A stretch of DNA of 64,000 nucleotides from Sipunculus nudus (lineage: Eukaryota > Annelida > Sipuncula > Golfingiida > Sipunculidae), in contig CM049306.1 in assembly GCA_026874595.1 (NCBI GenBank), positions 90,190,642 through 90,254,641 of the forward strand, in the 5' to 3' direction. The notes under the pieces are model-generated. The model was not told the DNA's origin and ran no database searches. It saw only the letters and a list, made by a program, of their open reading frames with translations. A program made the position numbers and the translations under genes. This document shows positions 63,101-64,000 of this stretch, piece after piece (the stretch's first letter is position 1; each line of letters begins with the position of its first letter).

Positions 63101-63332
63101 TTAATAAAAGAATAACCAAAACGACCCACGTTCGAGGAGGCTGTCAGCTTACAGTGGCAGTCCGTATACTGATGAGGCAGACCCCGCCACATCCTCCCGT
63201 GACTGACAGATGCGTAGCCAATGAAGCCAATGAAACTTTTTTTTTTAAATTCCAGCTCACTATTGAAGACCAAGACCGCAACGCAATGTGTAAATCAATC
63301 AATGACCCACACATGACTACGTTTGATGGACG
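3858..63332 (+). CDS. Modular extracellular protein with Ly6/uPAR domains, a novel Cys repeat and a VWD domain (whole gene span, 3' incomplete)
   Basis: The span covers 25 predicted exons (listed separately) whose phases match at every junction, giving 962 codons plus 2 nt without a stop. Domains by residue: signal peptide 1-20; Ly6/uPAR 1 at 22-110; Pro/Thr linkers 115-142; Ly6/uPAR 2 at 143-240; linker 245-260; Ly6/uPAR 3 at 261-365; linkers 368-399; four Cys repeats 401-547; Pro linker 548-560; Ly6/uPAR 4 at 560-650; four Cys repeats 655-802; beta-rich region 808-937; VWD entry from 938. Ly6/uPAR domains are disulfide-rich three-finger folds of secreted or cell-surface proteins. VWD domains occur in large extracellular proteins such as mucins, vitellogenins and VWDE. 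The product is therefore probably secreted or displayed; its role is unknown. It could be two overlapping genes, because a second signal-peptide exon lies at 41645. Confidence 0.75.
4540..4760. repeat. Dispersed repeat, copy 1 (with 46990-47190)
   Basis: Shares 'AATGTAAAGAGGACATTTTG' and following stretches (GAGG, CTGTTCC, TTAATATTTATATTTCT, ATATAAA) with 46990-47190. Both copies follow a (TA)n tract by 130-150 bp. Confidence 0.75.
5125..5730. repeat. Degenerate minisatellite, about 41-bp unit
   Basis: The unit reads roughly 'GGCGTTGGACTGTAACGTAG' plus 'CCCCGTTAACTATAGATTAAA'. About 13 imperfect copies are seen, and a lone copy occurs near 6140-6175. Confidence 0.85.
6580..6668 (+). CDS. Exon 2: Ly6/uPAR domain 1, first half
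   Basis: 89 nt, phase 1 to 0, with acceptor TTTACAG and donor GTATGT. It encodes R-G-Q-L-L-C-H-E-C-F-D-E-N-Q-T-D-C-N-T-T and then K-R-C-Q-D-P-S. The C-x2-C-x7-C spacing is the opening loop of a Ly6/uPAR domain. Two N-glycosylation sequons (NQT, NTT) are present. It has the same length and phases as exon 8, the first half of domain 2. Confidence 0.85.
7620..7698 (-). mobile_element. Fragment of a transposon end (GGGCTGTGCGATATC type)
   Basis: On the minus strand the sequence starts TAGGGCTGTGCGATATC and runs into repeated TATCGATA words. This terminus is familiar from non-autonomous DNA transposons in many animals. Only one end is recognisable here. Confidence 0.5.
10435..10670. repeat. Stretch rich in AAACATGTTT-type words
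   Basis: More than ten variants of ACATGTCTT, AAACATGTTTC and GAGACGTGTTT occur in about 230 bp in both orientations, with uneven spacing of about 15-40 bp. The boundaries are not sharp. Confidence 0.6.
11830..12030 (-). mobile_element. SINE family A copy, reverse orientation, diverged
   Basis: The 'CTGTAGAACTCCATTCCGGTTA' end and the head 'CGCCTCGACTAAGTTTTGAAG' match the elements at 26760-27103 and 50310-50610. The TTTTGAAG head corresponds to the B-box region seen in the 26760 copy. Confidence 0.55.
13868..14030. other. Unidentified conserved-looking patch, open on both strands
   Basis: The plus strand between an acceptor-like CCACAG (13881) and a donor-like GAA|GTAGGTG (14020) reads R-T-T-I-Y-P-G-I-S-E-L-G-G-S-S-S-V-L. 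The minus strand is open for 86 codons (13809-14069). Its richer base content contrasts with the flanks. It is probably a piece of a repeat or a captured exon; its phases do not fit the Ly6 domain here. Confidence 0.3.
14629..14698. repeat. (TA)n microsatellite
   Basis: About 70 bp of almost pure TA, the longest such run in intron 2. Confidence 0.95.
16290..16320. repeat. TGACCT triple direct repeat
   Basis: GGTGACCTTGACCTTGACCTTA contains three TGACCT words in direct succession. Such runs are common inside bivalve interspersed repeats. They also equal nuclear-receptor half sites, but nothing else here supports a regulatory role. Confidence 0.45.
16831..17034. mobile_element. Short inverted-repeat element, (A)GCGGATCC type
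   Basis: The left end AGCGGATCCTGAAGAGGAAG plus a G-tract mirrors the right end, a CCCCTCC tract followed by TTTTCCTAAATCCGCCGCT. The G- and C-tracts sit just inside the ends. It is the same type as 52873-53063. Confidence 0.6.
17333..17764 (-). pseudogene. Unrecognised open frame with protein-like composition
   Basis: A 143-codon minus-strand frame. The N-terminal third is low-complexity (a CA/GT microsatellite read as C-V-C-V-C). The rest has a balanced composition: N-N-E-R-N-L-M-K-F-L-E-G-A-M-K-N, then D-P-S-R-D-P-D-L-E-L-F, then Y-A-L-G-I-W-A-E-L-V-N-A-N-T-G. It lies antisense inside intron 2 with no clear partner exon or acceptor, so it is more likely a captured or decayed fragment than a working gene. 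I do not recognise a family. Confidence 0.35.
18098..18166 (+). CDS. Exon 3: Ly6/uPAR domain 1, middle
   Basis: 69 nt, phase 0 to 0, with acceptor ATTTCAG and donor GTAAGT. It encodes N-I-C-Y-T-T-V-T-N-E-G-D-L-V-V-R-K-G-C-I, the 'C-x-T...V-x-K-G-C' strand pair typical of Ly6 domains. The intron that follows is absent from the other three Ly6 copies. Confidence 0.85.
20067..20444 (+). mobile_element. MITE, TAGCCCMATTTACAC type, left copy of an inverted pair
   Basis: Starts TAGCACAACTTAC and ends GTGTAAATGGGGCTA, so its own ends are inverted. The body is unusually GC-rich, with GCGCGC, GCGCTCC and CTAGCGCGG words, against AT-rich flanks. It has no coding capacity. The 107-codon frame at 20156-20479 is a by-product of its composition. 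Confidence 0.7.
20586..21090 (-). mobile_element. MITE, same family, right copy in opposite orientation
   Basis: Begins near GCCCCATTTACACAC and ends GTGTAAATTGGGCTA. Its reverse complement follows the left copy through shared stretches such as GGTCACTTG, TAGGCCGCATTG and CGGCCTAGAATCTGCATTGC. It carries extra sequence near 20735-20880. The two copies form arms of roughly 380 and 500 bp around a 140-bp spacer. Confidence 0.7.
21642..21765 (+). CDS. Exon 4: Ly6/uPAR domain 1, C-terminal part
   Basis: 124 nt, phase 0 to 1, with acceptor TTTCTCAG and donor GTGAGT. It encodes E-C-Q-R-R-Q and then S-C-T-Y-C-C-S-S-G-N-L-C-N, the diagnostic 'YCC..xLCN' end of Ly6/uPAR domains, where the Asn after the last Cys is the family hallmark. 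Confidence 0.9.
21766..22820 (+). other. Intron 4
   Basis: Contains a C-tract (22171-22188), a long (TA)n followed by (GA)n at 22241-22330, and a short (TA)n at 22627-22643. A 161-codon minus-strand frame (22615-23100) overlaps exon 5 antisense and looks accidental. Confidence 0.65.
22241..22330. repeat. (TA)n-(GA)n compound microsatellite
   Basis: About 60 bp of TA passes directly into AGAGAGAGAGAGAAAGAGAGAG. Confidence 0.95.
22821..22850 (+). CDS. Exon 5: Pro/Thr linker microexon
   Basis: 30 nt, phase 1 to 1, with acceptor CCGTTTCAG and donor GTAAGT. It encodes P-T-T-P-Q-P-P-T-T-T, a flexible stretch suited to O-glycosylation between Ly6 domains 1 and 2. It can be included or skipped without shifting the frame. 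Confidence 0.75.
23172..23198 (+). CDS. Exon 6: linker microexon, copy 1
   Basis: 27 nt, phase 1 to 1, with acceptor ATTTTAG and a consensus GTAAGT donor. It encodes T-R-K-P-T-T-P-R-A. Confidence 0.75.
23649..23675 (+). CDS. Exon 7: linker microexon, copy 2
   Basis: 27 nt, phase 1 to 1, one coding difference from exon 6 (T-Q-K-P-T-T-P-R-A). Its donor is GTATTT, weaker than the GTAAGT of exon 6, so it may be used less often. It could be a non-functional duplicate, but the frame is intact. Confidence 0.65.
23946..24034 (+). CDS. Exon 8: Ly6/uPAR domain 2, first half
   Basis: 89 nt, phase 1 to 0, with acceptor CATAACAG and donor GTAATA. It encodes N-M-Q-T-C-I-A-C-E-N-A-F-S-N-E-D-C-N-R and then T-R-C-R-P-D-E. 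Length, phases and Cys spacing equal exon 2. Confidence 0.85.
24035..24809 (+). other. Intron 8
   Basis: AT-rich; no repeat or gene recognised. Confidence 0.6.
24810..25026 (+). CDS. Exon 9: Ly6/uPAR domain 2, second half
   Basis: 217 nt, phase 0 to 1, with acceptor ATCACCAG and donor GTAATG. It starts D-A-C-E-T-E-I-R-R, continues I-S-K-R-C-K and ends with F-C-Y-Y-C-C-R-G-P-L-C-N-R-E-L-P-D-N-P and a T-T-T-T tail. It matches exon 11 closely (DACETxI...CN-R-x-L-P-x-N-P-I), so domains 2 and 3 are recent duplicates. It corresponds to exons 3 plus 4 without the intervening intron. Confidence 0.9.
25725..25870. mobile_element. Transposon fragment, CAGTGAAACCTGTG type
   Basis: CTACAGTGAAACCTGTGTTCG is followed by three GGTGGTCTTAAT or GGTCTTAATTCACAGG-like words. 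This kind of terminus is shared by many invertebrate DNA transposons. No second end was found. Confidence 0.45.
26013..26282 (-). pseudogene. Unrecognised 89-codon open frame
   Basis: Starts M-A-K-K-N-M-Y-L-H-M-I-D-G-Q-P-F-D-V-Q-A-K-A and has balanced composition (T-T-V-G-L-M-D-C-W-T-R-Q-R-V-L-D-A-L). It is antisense inside intron 9, about 150 bp from a transposon fragment, and may be a leftover of a mobile-element or cellular gene. No family recognised. Confidence 0.25.
26760..27103 (+). mobile_element. SINE family A, tRNA-derived
   Basis: The head holds an A-box-like TGGTTTAGGGGTAGAG and a B box GAGTTCGAATCTC with tRNA-like spacing, and an ACTCTTATCC loop reminiscent of Lys-tRNA. The body runs ACGAGATTTTTCATGGTTGAC ... 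CACCCAGGGCCCGCAG ... and ends CCGGAATGGAACTCTGCAG. Other copies lie at 11830, 47340 and 50310. Confidence 0.75.
27115..27350 (+). mobile_element. SINE family B, tRNA-derived, with intact target duplication
   Basis: AGATATACATAT flanks it perfectly at 27103-27114 and 27351-27362. The head reads AGCTGAATGGTAAAACGCTC and GGGTTCAATTCCC (A and B boxes), and CTAGACA pairs with TGTCTAT as an acceptor stem. The body has GGTGGTTTTCTCCGGGTCCT, a motif seen in many invertebrate SINEs. The tail is AAATAAAGTTTAT. It inserted right at the 3' end of SINE A. Confidence 0.85.
29090..29116. repeat. (TC)n microsatellite
   Basis: CTCTCTCTCTCTCTCTC run. Confidence 0.9.
29203..29250 (+). CDS. Exon 10: linker microexon between Ly6 domains 2 and 3
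   Basis: 48 nt, phase 1 to 1, with acceptor CTCCTTTCAG and donor GTATTT. It encodes K-K-V-G-D-V-P-P-V-I-V-R-K-P-I-T and leads into exon 11 in frame. It was found by its acceptor, phase and Pro/Val content, so it is less certain than the domain exons. Confidence 0.6.
29251..29769 (+). other. Intron 10
   Basis: No repeat or gene recognised. Confidence 0.55.
29770..29870 (+). CDS. Exon 11: Ly6/uPAR domain 3, first half
   Basis: 101 nt, phase 1 to 0, with acceptor GTTCTTAG and donor GTAAAT. It encodes N-L-G-D-D-R-L-A-C-Y-K-C-D-K-S-P-D-N-D-L, then C-N-I-Q and H-Y-C-K-K-N-E. C-Y-K-C is the canonical Ly6 opening. Confidence 0.85.
29871..30850 (+). other. Intron 11
   Basis: Contains the 90-bp hairpin MITE (30172-30261). 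The overlapping frames at 30289-30576 on both strands look accidental. Confidence 0.6.
30172..30261. mobile_element. 90-bp hairpin MITE with 9-bp target duplication
   Basis: 30-bp perfect inverted arms start TAGCGGTATATATACC at 30172 and end GGTATATATACCGCTA at 30261. The loop itself carries CATCGCT / AGCGATG. The element is flanked by a perfect direct repeat, GCAAGATAT, at 30163-30171 and 30262-30270. Confidence 0.85.
30851..31070 (+). CDS. Exon 12: Ly6/uPAR domain 3, second half
   Basis: 220 nt, phase 0 to 1, with acceptor CCTTTTGTAG and donor GTGAGT. It starts D-A-C-E-T-R-I-K-E-K and ends E-C-R-Y-C-C-F-G-D-L-C-N-R-I-L-P-S-N-P-I. It is the closest relative of exon 9 in the window. Confidence 0.9.
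31071..33062 (+). other. Intron 12
   Basis: About 2 kb of AT-rich DNA; no repeat or gene recognised. Confidence 0.55.
33063..33092 (+). CDS. Exon 13: Pro/Thr linker microexon
   Basis: 30 nt, phase 1 to 1, with acceptor CTCCCTTTACAG and donor GTAAGTA. It encodes A-G-P-T-R-P-P-R-T-T. Confidence 0.8.
33093..34279 (+). other. Intron 13
   Basis: Holds a TA-rich stretch (33460-33502) and a G-tract (34107-34119). Confidence 0.6.
34280..34315 (+). CDS. Exon 14: Pro/Thr linker microexon
   Basis: 36 nt, phase 1 to 1, with acceptor GTTTTTCAG and donor GTAAGT. It encodes T-V-R-T-L-A-P-T-R-P-V-T. Confidence 0.8.
35227..35289. repeat. (TA)n microsatellite
   Basis: About 62 bp of TA. Confidence 0.95.
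35310..35830. repeat. Two direct copies of a roughly 90-bp segment
   Basis: 'ACAACTTGAATGGGATACCA' at about 35317 and 'ACAACTTGCATGGGATACCA' at about 35755 are each followed by an AATAAT-rich spacer and AATGCAAGAACTAACA. Between them lie (TA)n arrays and a minus-strand element with GGGGCTGCGCCCC. Confidence 0.75.
36597..36634. repeat. (TA)n microsatellite
   Basis: About 38 bp of TA. Confidence 0.95.
37571..38013. mobile_element. MITE with GTACACTG / CGGTGTAC ends
   Basis: The left end GTACACTGCAAGATCAATTT and the right end (AACAAGAAATAAGTTTTTTG then ACGGTGTAC) are inverted. The interior repeats TTTCTTGTT, AACAAGAA and TATCTTGT words. Non-coding. Confidence 0.6.
38977..39106 (+). CDS. Exon 15: linker plus Cys repeat 1 of block 1
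   Basis: 130 nt, phase 1 to 2, with acceptor AACTTCCAG and donor GTAAGG. G-P-T-R-P-T-A-A-P-P is followed by repeat 1 with Cys at residues 401, 409 and 432: C-x7-C-x22-C, reading A-C-I-P-D-N-A-R-L-C-V-I-D-F-E-K-E-V. The segment between Cys 2 and 3 looks helical. Length and phases parallel exon 20. Confidence 0.85.
39107..39650 (+). other. Intron 15
   Basis: Contains (TA)n at 39285-39346; nothing else recognised. Confidence 0.6.
39285..39346. repeat. (TA)n microsatellite
   Basis: About 60 bp of TA. Confidence 0.95.
39651..39875 (+). CDS. Exon 16: Cys repeats 2 and 3 of block 1
   Basis: 225 nt, phase 2 to 2, donor TG|GTAAGG. Repeat 2 has Cys 441, 449 and 472 (x7, x22): R-C-V-T-S-S-L-R-H-C-V-A-E-V. 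Repeat 3 has Cys 476, 484 and 503 (x7, x18): D-C-N-L-L-E-G-A-A-C-M-V-N-L. The acceptor GCTGTAG at 39650 is chosen because it keeps the phase and the first two cysteines of repeat 2. The alternative AG at 39713 also fits the phase but would delete them. Confidence 0.8.
40330..40991. mobile_element. MITE with ATGGGGCTGTC ends and TA flanks
   Basis: ATGGGGCTGTC at the left and GACAGCCCCAT at the right are perfect inverted ends, continued imperfectly by CTAGGCGACTTT / AAAGTCGCCTAAG. The element is bordered by TA on both sides (40328-40329 and 40992-40993). The interior is full of CGACA and CTACGAC words. Small open frames inside it are by-products. Confidence 0.8.
41645..41687 (+). CDS. Candidate alternative first exon: second signal peptide
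   Basis: ATG opens M-I-I-P-F-S-L-I-A-V-I-F-L-I and ends in phase 1 at a donor (ATAG|GTAAAG). Phase 1 cannot join exon 17 (which needs phase 2) but fits exon 18 exactly, giving ...F-L-I-G-I-R-C-Y-S-C: a signal peptide directly before a Ly6 domain. TATAAAA occurs at 41481-41487. This suggests an internal promoter or an overlapping second gene. It could be chance; only 14 residues support it. Confidence 0.5.
41836..41885. repeat. (TA)n microsatellite
   Basis: About 46 bp of TA. Confidence 0.95.
42114..42268 (+). CDS. Exon 17: Cys repeat 4 of block 1 and Pro linker
   Basis: 155 nt, phase 2 to 1, with acceptor TTGTTTACCAG and donor CAG|GTAGGA. Repeat 4 has Cys 516, 524 and 547 (x7, x22): A-C-V-Q-Y-H-V-T-S-C-G-R-Y-L. 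It is followed by L-P-T-L-P-P-P-T-L-P-S. If the donor is not used, the frame reads on for 16 codons to TAA at 42316, which lies inside an AATAAA, so this could also serve as a terminal exon. Confidence 0.85.
42269..43985 (+). other. Intron 17
   Basis: Holds C-tracts (42545, 43304, 43455) and a GAGTCC-rich repeat fragment (43536-43925). Confidence 0.6.
43536..43925. mobile_element. Diverged GACTCGAGTCC-type element
   Basis: The left part GTCGGACTCGAGTCGAGTCC and the right part CTCGCACTCGGACTCAGAT have the same vocabulary as 59554-59992. The ends are not clean. Confidence 0.5.
43986..44071 (+). CDS. Exon 18: Ly6/uPAR domain 4, first half
   Basis: 86 nt, phase 1 to 0, with acceptor TATCCCTAG and donor GTAAGC. 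It encodes G-I-R-C-Y-S-C-R-K-S-Y-S-H-E-E-C-D-L and then Y-C-R-W-N-E-Q: the canonical C-x2-C opening. Confidence 0.85.
44072..45054 (+). other. Intron 18
   Basis: No repeat or gene recognised; the 97-codon minus frame at 44689-44982 shows no coding features. Confidence 0.55.
45055..45241 (+). CDS. Exon 19: Ly6/uPAR domain 4, second half
   Basis: 187 nt, phase 0 to 1, with acceptor CATTTCAG and donor GTAGGA. It encodes T-C-E-T-S-I-Y-V-K-R-G, K-K-R-C-K, and K-C-Y-Y-C-C-T-G-D-L-C-N-A-G-P, then a P-K-P-P-R-P-T-L-P linker. It shares the undivided layout of exons 9 and 12. Confidence 0.9.
45369..45419. repeat. (TA)n microsatellite
   Basis: About 50 bp of TA. Confidence 0.95.
46860..46910. repeat. 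(TA)n microsatellite
   Basis: About 50 bp of TA. Confidence 0.95.
46990..47190. repeat. Dispersed repeat, copy 2 (with 4540-4760)
   Basis: Same order of shared words as copy 1, also downstream of a (TA)n tract. Confidence 0.75.
47340..47490 (+). mobile_element. SINE family A fragment
   Basis: TCTGAGTATCAGCCGAGGGG and GAGATTTTTCACGGTCGATC line up with the B-box region and GAGATTTTTCATGGTTGACC of the 26760 copy. It ends in a 20-base G-tract. Confidence 0.6.
49035..50226. repeat. Bivalve-type interspersed repeat with internal units of about 160 bp
   Basis: The left part reads TTAGCTCAACTGACTG ... TTTTGTCCGTCGTCCGTCC. Inside, 'GTTAACAGGGCACAAATCAT' recurs near 49124, 49459, 49626, 49780 and 49945, each followed by GGACCTAGAATCTTCT and ACCCATATCCTTCATGCTAT variants. 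The right end reads GTCAGCTGAGCGTCATGACC then CCTGGGTCACTTGTTTT. Confidence 0.85.
50310..50610 (-). mobile_element. SINE family A copy, reverse orientation
   Basis: Reverse-complemented, it shares ACACCCAGGACCCGCAG, ACACCGGGCCTTGGT and GAACCGAAATGGAACTCTG with the 26760 copy. The head retains a B-box-like GACTTCAAAACTCAGCC. Confidence 0.7.
52607..52715 (+). CDS. Exon 20: Cys repeat 1 of block 2
   Basis: 109 nt, phase 1 to 2, with acceptor TTAACCCAG and donor GTAAGT. Cys 655, 663 and 686 (x7, x22): T-C-A-V-D-R-A-T-Q-C-L-M-K-L-T-D-E-I-V. Phases and placement equal exon 15. Confidence 0.85.
52873..53063. mobile_element. Short element with CAGAGGCGGATCC ends
   Basis: The left end CAGAGGCGGATCCAGGATTT and the right end GGTCCGCCTCTG are inverted, with G-tracts just inside each end. 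The interior repeats GGTCC words. It is the same type as 16831-17034. Confidence 0.75.
54055..54108. repeat. (TA)n microsatellite
   Basis: About 52 bp of TA. Confidence 0.95.
54404..55813. mobile_element. Non-autonomous hAT-like element with GCGGGGCGGG ends
   Basis: The left end TAGGGCCCTGCGCGGGG mirrors the right end CCCGTGCAGGACCCTA. Flanks GTATACAC (54396-54403) and GTATACAT (55814-55821) form an 8-bp target duplication with one mismatch, as expected for hAT transposons. Both terminal regions carry direct repeats of TGCGGGGCGGGTGCGGGCTG. No transposase frame is present. Confidence 0.8.
56122..56349 (+). CDS. Exon 21: Cys repeats 2 and 3 of block 2
   Basis: 228 nt, phase 2 to 2, with acceptor CTGATTCCAG and donor AG|GTCAGT. 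Repeat 2 has Cys 696, 704 and 727 (x7, x22): L-C-I-T-E-S-T-K-T-C-W-E-V-T. Repeat 3 has Cys 736, 744 and 762 (x7, x17): V-C-D-T-T-L-A-R-S-C-I-I-A-L. It matches exon 16, including the shortened third repeat. Confidence 0.9.
56350..57615 (+). other. Intron 21 ending in duplicated acceptor sites
   Basis: Mostly unremarkable; the last 155 bp is a degenerate tandem repeat containing five TTTCAG acceptors. The small frames at 56729-57189 on both strands show no coding features. Confidence 0.6.
57461..57620 (+). repeat. Tandem repeat of a 3' splice site, about 30-bp unit
   Basis: GTGTGATGGTTATTTTCAGT and variants recur with AG ending at 57479, 57509, 57538, 57585 and 57615. The last is the acceptor of exon 22. 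The one at 57585 is exactly 30 nt upstream and open in the same frame. Confidence 0.85.
57616..57748 (+). CDS. Exon 22: Cys repeat 4 of block 2
   Basis: 133 nt, phase 2 to 0, with acceptor TTATTTTCAG and donor GTATTC. Cys 771, 779 and 802 (x7, x22): D-C-V-K-E-N-M-K-D-C-S-S-L-E-K-E, with a basic/acidic helical core. Unlike exon 17 it ends in phase 0, matching the start of the beta-rich region. Confidence 0.85.
57749..60236 (+). other. Intron 22
   Basis: Contains a GAGTCC-rich element (59554-59992) and a GGTTCTATTAAGAACC-containing stretch near 58100-58260 that resembles a repeat but has no clear ends. Confidence 0.55.
59554..59992. mobile_element. MITE with CAGTG...GAGTCC ends
   Basis: The left end CAGTGTTGTAGTCGAGTCC mirrors the right end GGACTCGAGTCCGACCTCACTG. 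The ends are full of GAGTCC/GGACTC words. A CAGTG start fits hAT-type elements, but a clean 8-bp duplication was not found. Confidence 0.65.
60237..60388 (+). CDS. Exon 23: beta-rich region before the VWD domain, part 1
   Basis: 152 nt, phase 0 to 2, with acceptor TACAACAG and donor AG|GTGGGT. It encodes I-T-S-P-D-A-V-T-L-V-E-G-G-S-S-G, L-T-Y-R-I-N-F-P-P-S-K-L-C and N-C-Q-I-R-V-D-L-E-L-E. It reads like alternating beta-strands of an immunoglobulin-like or VWDE-type sandwich. Confidence 0.8.
60389..62036 (+). other. Intron 23
   Basis: Contains a 400-bp MITE (61549-61952). Confidence 0.6.
61549..61952. mobile_element. MITE with GGCCGTATCCGCAC ends
   Basis: The left end GGCCGTATCCGCACTTGG and the right end CTAGTGCGGATATGGCC are inverted. 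The interior repeats AACCGGTTTA, AACCGGATT and GGTTCG words in both orientations. Confidence 0.75.
62037..62274 (+). CDS. Exon 24: beta-rich region before the VWD domain, part 2
   Basis: 238 nt, phase 2 to 0, with acceptor TTCATAG and donor CAG|GTGGGT. It encodes R-C-R-R-G-R-S-V-I-S-Q-A-V-F-G-L-D, V-C-R-D-R-V-T-E-S-N-Y and R-N-V-S-V-V-L-K-H-V-T. NVS is a glycosylation sequon. Confidence 0.85.
62275..63255 (+). other. Intron 24
   Basis: No repeat or gene recognised. Confidence 0.55.
63256..63332 (+). CDS. Exon 25: entry of the von Willebrand factor type D domain
   Basis: 77 nt, phase 0 to 2, with acceptor AAATTCCAG and donor CG|GTAGGT. It encodes L-T-I-E-D-Q-D-R-N-A-M and then C-K-S-I-N-D-P-H-M-T-T-F-D-G-R. 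'NDPHxxTFDG' is the conserved entry of VWD domains, including VWDE-type proteins. The rest of the domain must lie beyond the window; reading on here meets TAG at once, which supports the donor. Confidence 0.9.
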
Positions 63333-63766
63333 GTAGGTATTTTTTAAACATTTAATTTTCCTCGCAGTTTTAGATTTCTATTAACGAAAAGAGTACCATT
63401 AGCAGATTTTTTCCTATTCTAATGTCTATAATAACCTTTTGTATATCTGGCATTTTAAAAAAGATCAATCAATTATAATCTGCCAACGAATCCAAGGATT
63501 GTTAGTTACCGGTTTAATATTCATAGAAAATACAAAATATAACACAGGGGATATTATAGTTCTCCGTTTAATGATTCTGGTACCCGTTCATATAAATACT
63601 ATGAATGAGCTGTCCATCGAAAAAAAAAAAATACCTCATCAGTTATCTGCATGCGACCAAGTAGGTATCCTGACACATATTGCCTATAATAATATATACT
63701 ATTAGACAAAAGTACTGTATTACTGTTCCTGCAGCCTAGACTTGAGCACTGTCGTATGTATGTATG

Positions 63767-63842
<76 letters not shown>

Positions 63843-64000
63843 TGTAGTCATGAGGACCCCGTACTCTGTAACTAGCTCAAGGTTGCAAGTCAAATTAAGT
63901 TATCAAAGTCCTTGCCGAACCTGCCTTCTAAATATATAGCGTTTTGTTGAACTTAACACCATTCAAGGAATCATCTGACTGAGCGGTTTAGATTAACATG
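63333..64000 (+). other. Start of intron 25, with TA/TTA microsatellite
   Basis: No further VWD exon is visible. (TA)n passes into (ATT)n at 63759-63840. Confidence 0.6.
63759..63840. repeat. (TA)n-(ATT)n compound microsatellite
   Basis: A TA run broken by GTA, followed by twelve ATT units. Confidence 0.95.

Overview
The window looks like nuclear DNA of an invertebrate animal, most likely a bivalve mollusc. It is AT-rich and full of long (TA)n runs, C- or G-tracts and short non-autonomous transposons. Its genes are split into small exons with standard GT..AG borders. The bivalve call rests on a repeat at 49035-50226 (a 'TTTTGTCCGTCGTCCGTCC' head plus about 160-bp tandem units) of a kind very common in bivalve genomes, on tRNA-derived SINEs, and on a TGACCT triple near 16300. 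The species is not identified.

Layout. Positions 1-2640 carry the 3' end of an unrecognised plus-strand gene (exons 1-42 and 2410-2640). From 3858 to at least 63332, one long plus-strand gene can be assembled from 25 exons whose splice phases agree at every junction, giving 962 codons plus 2 nt with no stop. It continues beyond the window. The predicted product is an extracellular modular protein: a signal peptide; three Ly6/uPAR (three-finger) domains with Pro/Thr linker microexons; a block of four short cysteine repeats; a fourth Ly6/uPAR domain; a second block of four of the same repeats; a beta-rich region; and the entry of a von Willebrand factor type D domain (C-K-S-I-N-D-P-H-M-T-T-F-D-G-R).

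The most interesting part is the cysteine repeat, which I do not recognise: C-x7-C-x(17-22)-C, present eight times. In each block the second spacing runs 22, 22, 18 (or 17), 22, and the introns fall at the same places and phases in both blocks, so the whole block was duplicated. A possible second signal-peptide exon at 41645-41687 has the right phase to splice directly to the fourth Ly6 domain. That would let the locus make a shorter secreted protein from an internal promoter.

The introns hold repeats: SINEs (one with a 12-bp target duplication), a 90-bp perfect-hairpin MITE with a 9-bp target duplication, a hAT-like 1.4-kb element, three MITE families apparently flanked by TA, minisatellites and many (TA)n arrays. 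I saw no rRNA, functional tRNA, CRISPR or prokaryotic gene organisation. All exon borders are read by eye from splice consensus, phase and domain logic; no transcript evidence was available.
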